Shown: positions 29,901 through 38,900 of the stretch, piece by piece
Layout of the letters: each line of letters begins with the position of its first letter
How positions within the stretch are numbered: position 1 is the stretch's first letter
NCBI RefSeq assembly: GCF_000306235.2
Contig: NZ_AKWZ02000001.1
Coordinates: 186,001-250,000, forward strand
From: Leptospira fainei serovar Hurstbridge str. BUT 6
Lineage (GTDB): Bacteria; Spirochaetota; Leptospiria; Leptospirales; Leptospiraceae
Reading direction: 5' to 3'
DNA length: 64,000 nt
Notes under the pieces: model-generated
The model's input: the letters and a program-made list of their open reading frames with translations, nothing else
The model's database searches: none
Told to the model about the DNA's origin: nothing
Made by a program: the position numbers and the translations under genes

Positions 29901-29930
29901 ATCTATGTTTATCTTTTCTTCACTCTTCAT
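23991..29930 (-). CDS. Single-chain acyl-CoA (acetyl-CoA) carboxylase: BC-BCCP-CT fusion
   Basis: 1979 aa from ATG 29930, placed 7 nt after the FAS stop with a ribosome site overlapping that stop (TGAGGAATTTATG). Order: biotin carboxylase (about 47-500; KVLIANRGEIAKRFFLALHE, GGGGKGM loop, GFLEMNTRLQVEYAVTD); BCCP with biotinyl Lys688 in SAMKMETV; a central region of roughly 500 residues; carboxyltransferase N-domain (about 1230-1600; RIAGGATGDKEGKKYLAGAY, LTGAAVIESVTGE) and C-domain (about 1735-1930; SLVTGLGRIFGRTVGIIADQ). This is the one-chain layout of eukaryotic ACC and bacterial LCC. It probably carboxylates acetyl-CoA to malonyl-CoA for the adjacent FAS; longer acyl-CoA substrates are possible. 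Confidence 0.9.
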   Translation of the reverse strand: MKSEEKINIDNTHDFSDIESFRSLLRTKNKSLSDTVRNRREREGRLQKVLIANRGEIAKRFFLALHEEGIRSVAVVADQDRGQSWFEFADEVIYIGEAKNYANIPAICAAVLESGANAVYPGYGFLSENYHFVDRLCEIEKFYGHEIIFMGPKASVMRSVGNKLDARNLAIQNGIPLFQGSGSITGLKEAESEAERIGFPVILKLDAGGGGKGMIVIRSIEELPPAIESAVRIGRNSYGNDTFYLEKYIEHPAHFEVQIFNGVAVGIRKCAVQRRNQKIIEESGESFLPPNTQLQLLSSAEKLASISGYSERCGAGTVEFLLDRQTGQFGFLEMNTRLQVEYAVTDQSLGIDLAKWQIFLFDEREQKIPYHSVLRMRFRERDHSIQCRIYAEDPYQNYSPSPGKIRELELPTFNGIRCDFGFKKGDVIPGDFDPMIGKLVSFGKDRPEALLRMERALSELYLSGITSNIEQLLSIVRHHRFIEGDYDNRLLEEYPELTATDHSLFEDSVTFACISETLRCNGESVSDVFRKRDLTKILYSQDLDESPYRYKVWIDETSYHIFLLRVGLREFLVGGDSLPARKIQVSRSSSDGKQFLAESNGRSVSVRIDAKPNFHLIRFSGSSGKLHYSRLRITSEGQKESGDEQGVLRSPFQGTFVKLFEDPISKKNWAEGSVIKRGDPLLVISAMKMETVLKSPADGIVSYLIENGNLSKLIRGATAAGQILGKSFSEGEVLAKITSEILTKEIISGNSTIADRTISTDRSLIEQWNKIPEATEDQLSLAFTQNLDIGKQRKEILRILYSVILGFSGGSETEAKITNLFSAMDVTKIAKERKEADEWAALLTFLLKYVVLIRRLFSSDFGSSHSHFGELQRSLLNWDTEGFKPYKGTSRLLSRAFSFYEVKPWVSFRRLREQGEAFYFILIAYKNLMNYSKLYADILEKLSFLLPASKIVNLHLHELLALEERERDPMFEAVVRRILSVRKASDFNAPEGVRTLSKRHISKYIQFMKDPWALASNSSAKKDRLLLSFSETLPLIPENIPEKIRSTIDSKLEYWKSQGKISRLDSLIENKFLYSFEVKNKIEYVLFVFIPVTSLRREWNDLDQAFHFPELEDQAISGAALLQSLNALRSASSFRLELIAMESEAPSSERRIDSSLDYETLNQTASSMMEFFLHGAFSSLTLEIGDGKGIPSKRYSFFFRDGKLRIDSLGKDDFRFPYAEVCDPKDRKLYEKGKWPLERWVEESFDPDSFEEVLVPNLDFGETENSDSGERIPIGAKIYVGRIGGSEAVFFLKDSRIAGGATGDKEGKKYLAGAYIAYRKDVPFYVWNDGAGANIKEGMVSLNRAAEGFFINALLSHRVSAKEFQSAIRSHNDLEVRKLCDQLEKTLGWRFKAYQPEDRPKLCFVVAVGVGSSTGLDVYGSSQASLQVLLDEEQSYRVLTGAAVIESVTGETFTNYEIGGAKIMGRGTGTVDFVANDKLHLISYIRKIQSVLREVNNDPGKLKIKNILKIRNSNSVEEIISESALASVSDAGEFLPIKANYSGSESLVAGLLRFGGMPITVLGPRTEFGFHSFAALVKAKETLRIAKKTGTGLLLVYGKKWFRSEYIEDSESFRVRKDFQKSLQEFAEPLLHIVKDISGISLTELSSVGDAWILVRPNRQKNRGNDDALRQNSEMEKAATIVVDTDDEAYSKAASIFQLIHYRTIMDSGSTEKEPALPEDPAKSYDMRHFLTESILDRDSFVEFYAMDPGTSLVTGLGRIFGRTVGIIADQPKDGGAPDAYGTDKFRVFMEFLNKYDISLIMLSDAPGFVPGTKQERLRIQQIGGESLDVNVLSKNPVVSVVLRQNYGGRQIHAFSGFLRPGISYYSWQSGTLAVMGAFSAFDLFQGAKVAKLEGEGKTLEIEKLRKEFLDSFKQKAEASNDALKSGVLDGVFGSISELRSVILNGLDSAAEKRRAWMEEKNGKPMEEVFSKSDTGVIG

Positions 29931-29937
29931 AAATTCC

Positions 29938-32900
29938 TCAACCTTTCCCGACGACTTCCTTGGATTTTTTCGATTCTTCCGAGAGATGTTTAGCAGACGG
30001 AGAAGTAACTCTGAAAGAGGCATCCAGAAGAGCGGACTCTTCTTGGTCGGATTCCACAAATGAATGAGTTCTCTTTTCATAGAGATTCACACCGGCGCCC
30101 AAACGGATCTCGTTGTAGCGACGACCCGCATAAATCTCCCTTTTCTTTCGTAATTTTTTATACTCTTGCTTTTGGGATTCATTCAGAGCGGCCCAAAAGA
30201 AATTGCGATGCAATAAAAGAACTAATGCTCCTATATGACCGAAACCTAATGTACTCAAGATGCCGGCTTTCCAGAAATTTTTTCCGAAGAAAATAGACTC
30301 ATCGGTAAAACTAAGCGACGAATAGACGTTCATGTCCGAATCTACGTCCTCCAAATTACGATTTCCCGAGATCACTCCTTCCTCTAAGGATTGAAGAAGC
30401 CCGATCGTTTGCCAAACGGCCGCGCCCGCCTTCGGATGTCCGGTAAGCGCTTTTTGAGAAACGACTGCGAGGGAATTACCCGCCGTTCTTCCCAATTTTC
30501 TCATCAGCGTATGCAAGAGCCTATTTTCATTCTTATCATTGGCTTTCGTGGACGTATCATGTTTATATACTAAAGCGATATCGTCCGCGGTTAGTCCGAA
30601 GCTTAACAACGCATCCTTTAGAGGCGAAGACTCCGTTTCGGAGTCGGCAGCCAAGGAAAGAAGTCCGATTCCCGGAGCTGGAATCGAAGATTGAATACCG
30701 TCCGTACGAGAGGCGGCAAATCCTACGATTCCGTAAACAGGTAATCCCATCTGCAGGGCGATATCTCCTCTTGAGAGAAGAATAATTCCCCCGCCTTGCG
30801 ACTCTAGGAAACCGTTTCTACGGATATCGTTCGGTCTGCAAATACCGGATGGTTCGATTCCTTGTTCGGTCATTTCTTCCGAATTTGCCGTAGCATTCAT
30901 ATCTCCGAAACCGATCATACTTTCTTCGGCGATATCGTCGAATGCACCCGCGATCATAAATTTCGCCTTACCGGAAAGAATCGCGTCTCTAGCAAGTTCG
31001 ATGGAAATCCCGCCTGTCGCGCAAGCTGCAACCGGCGTCTGCATTGTTCCGTAAATTCCGGCGTACGAGGTTACAGCCCAGGCAGCGGTCACGTTGATCA
31101 AAGCTTCCTGAAGCGCGTCATGCTGTCTTTCATCTCCCAAACGATAATCCAAGAATAGGCGTTTGAGCATCTTCATGCCGCCCATACCCGATCCGACGGT
31201 AGTACCGACTTGACTAGGATGAATAGTTTCAAAAAGTTCGAATGGGTCCAGTCCGGCACGTAAATATGCTTCGCAAGTACAGTACAGATTATATATCGTA
31301 ATTGTATCGACTTGCCGGATAAGGTCTTTAGGAATTCCGTATTTTTCGGGATCCCAGCCGTCAGGAATTTGACCGGCGATTTTTCTTTTGATCGCGGACG
31401 CTTTCCGAATTTTTAATATAGATCCCTTCTTCCTTTTAATGAACCATTTTTCGGATTTTTGATTATTGTAGACTTCCGTAATTTCCGGCTCGGCTTTTCG
31501 AAATTCTTCGGCCTCTTCCGGACCGGATACGGGGATATAGAAGTCCTCTTCCAATACCACATCGGCGAATACGGAAATCTCCGTCGGATCAAATCCGGAA
31601 CTTTTAACCTCTACTATTCGAATCCCCGAGTGTTTTAGGATTTCGCTTTCATACCTCTCCTTAACTTCCCACTCCGGGACCTCCTCTCCGGTTTTTACGT
31701 CCGCCCAGACCTTCCCTTTCTCTCCGGTTCGATATTGAATATAACCCATCATCCAAGCCATCTCCAAACTCGCTTCGAGAGAAAGCATACCGAACTTTTC
31801 CAAATCCCAACGTGTGCGGGAACTCCCACCTGGACCAAGTTCGGAGTATCCGACCACGCAAACCAGTTTACTTAGATCGGTTTTAGCGATCGTTTTAAAT
31901 TCGTCCAAATCCGGCGCATTGGGGATTTCCGGAAATGTCAAACCGTGTTTCGGAAGGGACTTAACCTTTCTAGCCTGACGAGTCGGATGCAATGCCGAGT
32001 TTAAGTTTTGGATTTCCGTCGTATGTTTGTTCCGAGCGATTATATCAGCGCGGATTTTAGTCAGGCGTTCTCCTAGATTCTTTACATCTCGTAAATTTCC
32101 CGTCAAATCCGCCTTCACAACGCCTAACGAATCGTTTTGCAGACTCCATGCTGCCAAACCGATCAATAAGAATCCCATTTCGGATCGGGAGAAAGTTCTT
32201 ATCCCCGTTTGATCCTCTAAAATAGGAGCCAGCAAATCGTTCGCTTCCATCAAACCGGTTCCGCGTACCCATCCGATCACTCCTCCGAGTATTCGCACCG
32301 AGCCACCCCAATCTGCCGATTCCGAAAATTTCTTCCGAAACAAAGTTTCTAAGCCGAGCTTGGTCTCGGCGTACATTCCGTCTCTGCCGAATATTCCGTG
32401 ATTCGGAGACAAAGGTAGGATAACGTTTAGTTTACGGCCCGAGTCGTCTAAATTCGCTCTTCGTTTTCCCAGTTCTCCGATCAATTTTTCAACTCCGACA
32501 AGCATAATCCGAATCGAAAGAAGCGAAGTATCATCCAAGGCAGAAACCGTATTTTCCTCTCCGATCGCCGCAAATGGAAATAGAAAGTCCGGAGTCCAAT
32601 TTTTAGAGTCCAACCAATCCGCAAGAGATCGAATATCGGCAAATGATCCTTGCGAAAATGGAACGACTTGAAGAGAGGAATTTTTTACGCCGTATCTCTG
32701 ATACAGTTCTTTATAAAACCGAATTCTCTCGGAAGAATACGAACTGGTAGTTAGAACGATATCCGCCCCGCCTAGTAAAAAGGCCTTCACTATTTCCGAC
32801 GCGATGGATCCGGGTCCCGCTCCCGTGACTAGCACTTTCTTTCCTGAAAATGAAATTCCGCTTCGGCAGAGATCGTTTAGAATTTTAGAATATTCTTTAG

Positions 32901-35900
32901 TCTCCGATTCGTTTCTCTCAAAAGTGGATCCGAAATCTTCGCTGGACTCCAGAAAGGAGAATCTGGAATAACTGACAGCCGGATTTAATTCCACTTCTTC
33001 TTCGTCACAAACCAAGGAACCGTTTTCTCCGTCTTTCAAATCCGGTCTGTGAATGATACGAGGATAAACGAAGATCGGAGATTCATCGATTCTTTCGGAA
33101 AGACGGTTTTTTAATCGGGAAAATTGCAGGCTCGCATTTTCGAATCTTTTCTTTTCGTCGGATAAAACGGTTTTGTCGGCTTTCTTCTCGAAAAACGCTT
33201 TCCAATATTCCAAGATATCAAGAATTTCGGAGTGGGATTGGTTCCCGAAATAGAGAGCATCTTCCTTTGAAAAATCTCGAATTTCACCTCTCAAAAATCG
33301 CGCCGCGAGAGCCAAGATTCTCTTCTTCGCCCATTGGTGCGAATTTCGAAAAGAGACGATTTTCTTTTCGGAAAAAACCGGAGGGATCCGATCTTCGTTT
33401 TTGTCGGGAATGGAGCGGCCTTCTTCGATCTTACCCAAATCTTGAATTAAGTATTCCGAATATGGATCGTCTTCCAAAAGTCGTTTTCTTAAATCCCGTA
33501 TGGATTTGGCAAAGGCGCCTTCGAGGCCGAAATACTTTCTTTCCAATGCATCTAAGGCTGCGGCGTCCACTTTCGCTCCGCCACCGCCGTTACCGGAAAA
33601 AGCCGATCGTTTAGGAATTTGGATATTTTTCCAGGAAGAGAATAGATCCACCGCTTGATCCAGCCATCGTGAGGATTCTTTCGCACCGGTAAGTCTGTTT
33701 TTGAGTCCGATCGAACTCAAGGATCCTTTTCCAATAGATTCTCCGTCACGAGCCGCTAACGGTAGATAAATGCTTACGGCAAAGACTCCACCTTCGTTTA
33801 ACATACGTTCTTCTTTTAAATGCTGAAAAATTTCCTTTCGTCCGAATTCCGGAGGGAAAAATTTCTTTATCATCTCGTCAAACGCGCTCCTCAAATACGG
33901 CCCGGGTTGCTCGTACGGCATCCTATCCGCCAGTACTTGAACGAAATCTTTCAAAGGTTTTTCGTGCGCTCCTTCCAAAGCGTTGGTCCTAAATTCGGAA
34001 CCTATATCCGCGAGAGCCTGGTTTCGTTTCGAGGAATTTCCACCGAATAAATCGTCGATGGTCCCTGATTCGGAAATTTCATCCACACGAACGCCTGCTT
34101 TAAGTGAGAGCAGCGAGAAGAGCGCATCCTTTCGATCCAGAGTTACATTCGGGATTTCGAAAGATGAAACCCTGGAGGATTCGATCGTTACTTCTTCTTT
34201 AATATCGGGCCGAACTCCGACATTATTCTCTATAGCAACGGATTGTTTCTCTTTGGAAGAAAGCGTTTCGGAATCCTCGATTTGCTCGCTCCATTCTGCT
34301 TCGGGAACGTCTTCTCTTTCATAAAAAACTTCATCTCTATTTTCTTCCAAATGTAGGATTTGAAATTTAGAAGAATCCGTTCTGTCTTTAAGAGTCTGCC
34401 TTGCCATACCGGATAGGTCTCCTCTCGCTCCGACATCGATCAAACGATTGACTCCGAGTTCTCCAAAGAGCACTTCTTGCGTCTTAATCCATTGCACCGG
34501 CATGGCAAATTGGTATGCCAGTAATTCGATCAAGATCGTTCGTCTAACTTCGTTCGAATCTAATTCTTCGGAATCCTTGTTTAAAAGAGCCGAAATATAT
34601 TCGCTTCCTGAAACATCCGCTAACGTTTGAAGGAATTCTTTCGATACGCCGAACGGAAGAGCGACCAAATTCGGAATATATTTCCCGTCCAAATCCCGCA
34701 AGGGTAGATCTAAAGGAATATTCGTTTCCAACGTTTTGCGGAAATCGGGAACGCCTGAAAATAATATGCGCGAATGGAACGGCACATCTATTCCTTCCAG
34801 CCGAATCGTGGTCTTTTTGCCTCTCGCAAATTTTTTAGATTTCGCCTCCAATAATTCCAAAGCCGGAATATTACCAGTTACAGAATATTGCTTATCTCGA
34901 ATATTATAATTTACTACTTCCAAATGAAGGCCTGTCTCTTGCTTGGCTTCGTTTACCAATTCCAGGATCTTAGCTTCATTCAGACCGACATGGCGGTTTC
35001 CCAATACCACGCTCATCGCATAGTTACTTTTTCCCTCCGAATCCCTAGGAACCAGTCTCTGCATAGTAAAACCGCGATTGTATACGATTTTAAATACGTT
35101 TTCCGAACCGATAAACCCTCTGGCCGCTAACGCTGAAAACTCTCCTAAGGAGTGACCCGCGAACGGCGAATTAGGAACTAAATGTCCTCTTTTCTTCAGG
35201 ATAGCCCAGTCTGCGAGGGATTTTGCAACAAGAGCGACTTGAGTAAATTGGGTTAAATGCAAAACCCCTTTGGGATGAACCCAATCTTTTCCACCGCACC
35301 GAATCGAAGTCGGATTATTGCGGACTATCTCCAACAAAGAGAATCCTAAGTCGGAGTTCGCGGTACGTTCAGCCTGCGCCCAAATTTCTCTCGCTTCGGG
35401 GAATTCCTCCAAAAGTTTCATTCCCATTCCTTGAGATTGTGAACCTTGGCCGGTAAAAACGTACGAAGTTTTGGCCGGAGAAACTAGCGCCTCGGCTTTC
35501 AATTTGATCTCGCCGCTTTTGGACTGGAGGGAAATTTCGATAACCTTATTCCCGGATGATTGCGCTACGTGAAAGGCCTCCAATCGCAACTCTTCGTTTA
35601 GATAAACCGGAGCTTCGAAGGCTTCCTTCAAAGAAACCAATCTGGACGAATCTCCGCCGCATACAAATCGAACAAGTAAGTTCGTCACTTGGGAGGAAGT
35701 CCAAAGTCCGTGAACGATAGGCTTTTCCCAGCCGCCCAGACGGGCAAAATTCTGATCAGTATGAATCGGATTTGCATCTTTCGAAGCGGCGGAATATGAA
35801 CTCATGTCGTTAGGAGCGCGAAACACTTCGGATGCGATTTTATATTTTTTCTTCAAAGGTATCGGCGATTCAGCCGACTCAAAGACCTGAAAAATTCTAT

Positions 35901-38900
35901 CGAAGGACGAGATTTCGGTTCCGATCGTTCTTTCGTTTATAATAAAATCAGCATATACTGATTCATTACCGAGTTTGTCCAATCTATGAACGATGCCCTC
36001 GATTGCGTGCCTGGCCCCCTTTTCTTCCGAAACCGATAAGCGCTTTTGAGTTTGGAAACGTAAAGTATCACCTTGTTGAATTTCGGTAGAATCGACTTTT
36101 CTGCGAATCCAAGGAATTTGACGAAGAACATCGGCTTCCGCAAGCGAGGATACGAGAATGCTTTGATCTTTCTGCCGAGAATCGAAACTCGACGAATCGA
36201 TCCGCAATCCGCGCAGTAAAAAGCCCGTCTCGAAACTTGCTATGCAGACTTCATGATTCCAAATTTCACCCGACACGAAGACTGCCGTTGCATCCGCAAG
36301 TTTTTCCACTTTTGAAATCCGTGCCGAGGATGATACGACATCGCCCGCTTTCAAGCTTGCGGCGGCAGGTTTCCAAGAGAAATTCTGGGAAAGATGTAGA
36401 AGTCGGAATAAATCCGCCTTCGGGAAAGCGAACAAAGGTCCGACTAGTTCTTTCCAAGCGAAAACCGCACCCATGGATAAGGGCGAAAGAAGACCGTTTT
36501 CTTCGTCGAAATCTTTTCGAAAGTAATCGTTTGTCGCCTTTCGGAAATCGACAATCTCAGTCCGGTTGATAACGCCTTCCTTTCTTTTCCCTTTGTAAGC
36601 ACCGTTTGCATATAATGGAAATTGAATGGACGATTCGAATTCTCGATAATTTCCTAATTTCCAGACGGTTGAATAGAAAGAACGAATCGATTCGGAACGG
36701 AATTCCAAATCTTCTAGAAATAGAATATCCGGTTGACTCACTGACATAAATCTTCTATTAAAGGGGATATAATCTCCATTCTGAGGGTGAGAGAAGAAAA
36801 GAGTTAACTCAGCGGAAGTTTTTCCAACCAAGCGAAGAATGATAGACGGCAAGGTGTCTCCATCTTTATACGCGCACACTTCGATGAGCTCGCCGGAGTC
36901 CGTGGCCCGCCAAGAAAACTTACGGTATAGCGTCGGTGAAAACCAATCGGGTATGTCGGAAACTTTTCCATTCATTCTAGCGGAGGCAAGAAGAGCCGAT
37001 ATCAAACCTTCGCCTTGTCGGCTTAAAAAGGTGATCCAAGTTTCTTTACTAATAAACTCCAACGCTGGTAAGATTGCTTCGATCTTACTTCCCGATCGAA
37101 CAAACTCCACTCCTTGGAGAGGTTCCGAATTCTTCCGAGGTAGGAATTCCTTCCAAAGTTCTATCACAAAGGGCTCCGCGCCCGACTTTAAACCGTCTAC
37201 AAAACTTTTCAGAATATCGCAGACCGGTTCGTTTTCTTTTAATAAACCTACTAAAGCCTTAGGACCGGGGATCCAAGGGCAGGCATTCGGATCCATGTCG
37301 ATACAATGCGAATACCAAAGGGAATCCGATCGAATCCAGCGCACTAGATCCTCATCCAAAATCGGAATAAAGTTCACGGGTTTTCCCGGACGCTTGCATA
37401 CTTCCAGGAAAAATTCTCGGTCTTCAGGAAGTATGAACAGATCGTTTCCGACAGGATAGATTTCTCGCCAGCGATCCAAGAATGCTCTAGGATCATCTAA
37501 ATCCTCGATTCGCTGAAGTGCGGATTCTACTTCATTACCAGGAAGTAACAACCTTCCCTCGAAACGTAAGAAGAGTTCTTGCAAGCGAGTTCGAAAACTA
37601 AAATCGATAAATGGATGATCCGGCCAATCGCCTTCACTTGACTGAAGTCGTTCCCCGGGACATGTCAGCTCCACGAATCTTTCCAACACGTCGTTATAAC
37701 TCATGGAATCGATATCGCCAAAGTACGGTTTGGCGGTTTCGTTGATAAGTTCTACCAATTCGGTTTTATGGTCTAAAACGTTGTTTCTAGCTTCCTTCGG
37801 CTCTTTACCTTTCGTGATTTTTTCGGCCAACTCGGAAAGCTTTGTCCAAGTATTAGAAGCATAATATATATCGGCTCCTAATCCAGATTTTCCGGAAATG
37901 ACTCCTCCGATATCCTTTCCCTCTTTTGTTTTCCTCCAGTCGGTATGACCGGATTTTCTTACTAATTCCTTTTTAATCGCAAGCGATGTTTTGCATTCCT
38001 TCGCAGCCATTAAACGAGTACCAAGAAAGACGGCATCCACAGGTTTTTTATTCCGGAGATCCCATTCGCCCGATAACCACAAAGCAGAATCTTCCGGCGA
38101 CCCGATTCCTCCCCCTACTGCGAGAATCAGGTTCGATCTTTTCCGAATTTCTCCATATGTACTTTGGACCAGCTCTTCCAAATCTTCCCAGCTATGATGT
38201 CCGCCGGCCGCTCCGCCCTCTATCTGCATCATAAAAGTGATATGCGGAACTTTATCAGCAATTCTTAATACCTTTTGAATCTGATCGACGGTGCCCGGCT
38301 TAAATGAATTTAACCAAATTCCTAATGAGGAAAATTCCTCCAACAGCCTGACTGCTTCCTCCGGCTCCGGAATTCCCGCGGAGATCGTGACTCCGTCTAT
38401 CGGGGCTCCTTCCGATTTGCATTTCTTAACAAGAGGCACTTGAAGATTCCAAAGATAAGCATCAAGATAAAGAAGGTTAACTATGATTCCTCTTCCCGGC
38501 GGAAGCTCTTTGCGAATCACTTCCATTCGCTTTCTAAAAAGTTCCTCCGTAACCTGGCCTCCTCCGGCCCATTCGACCACATAGCCTTCTTTTGCAGCGG
38601 CTATAACGATTTCGGGTTCCACTGTGGACGGAGTCATACCGCCGCCGAACACCGGTGGACGCCCTGTCCATCGAGAGTATTTATTTAGAGGGAATTCCTC
38701 CCCGTTAGCCAGTTTTCCGAACGTTACCGCATAATCTTCCCAAGCAGGAGGAAAGGAAAAAGAATCGTTCTTCAAGAATGCGCGAAATCGCTCTTCCTGA
38801 GTAAGATTTTTTGCTACGAATGAACGGCCTTTTAAAAAAGGTACGGAAAGCTTTTCTATAAAATTACCGGGGCCGAAGGATACAAGAAGTTGTTTTCCCG

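Noticed and set aside
29931..30080. Longer start for the carboxylase inside the FAS gene
   Set aside because: The ATG at 29930 has a well-placed ribosome site overlapping the FAS stop, and the extra 50 residues are low-complexity read-through of FAS coding DNA in another frame.
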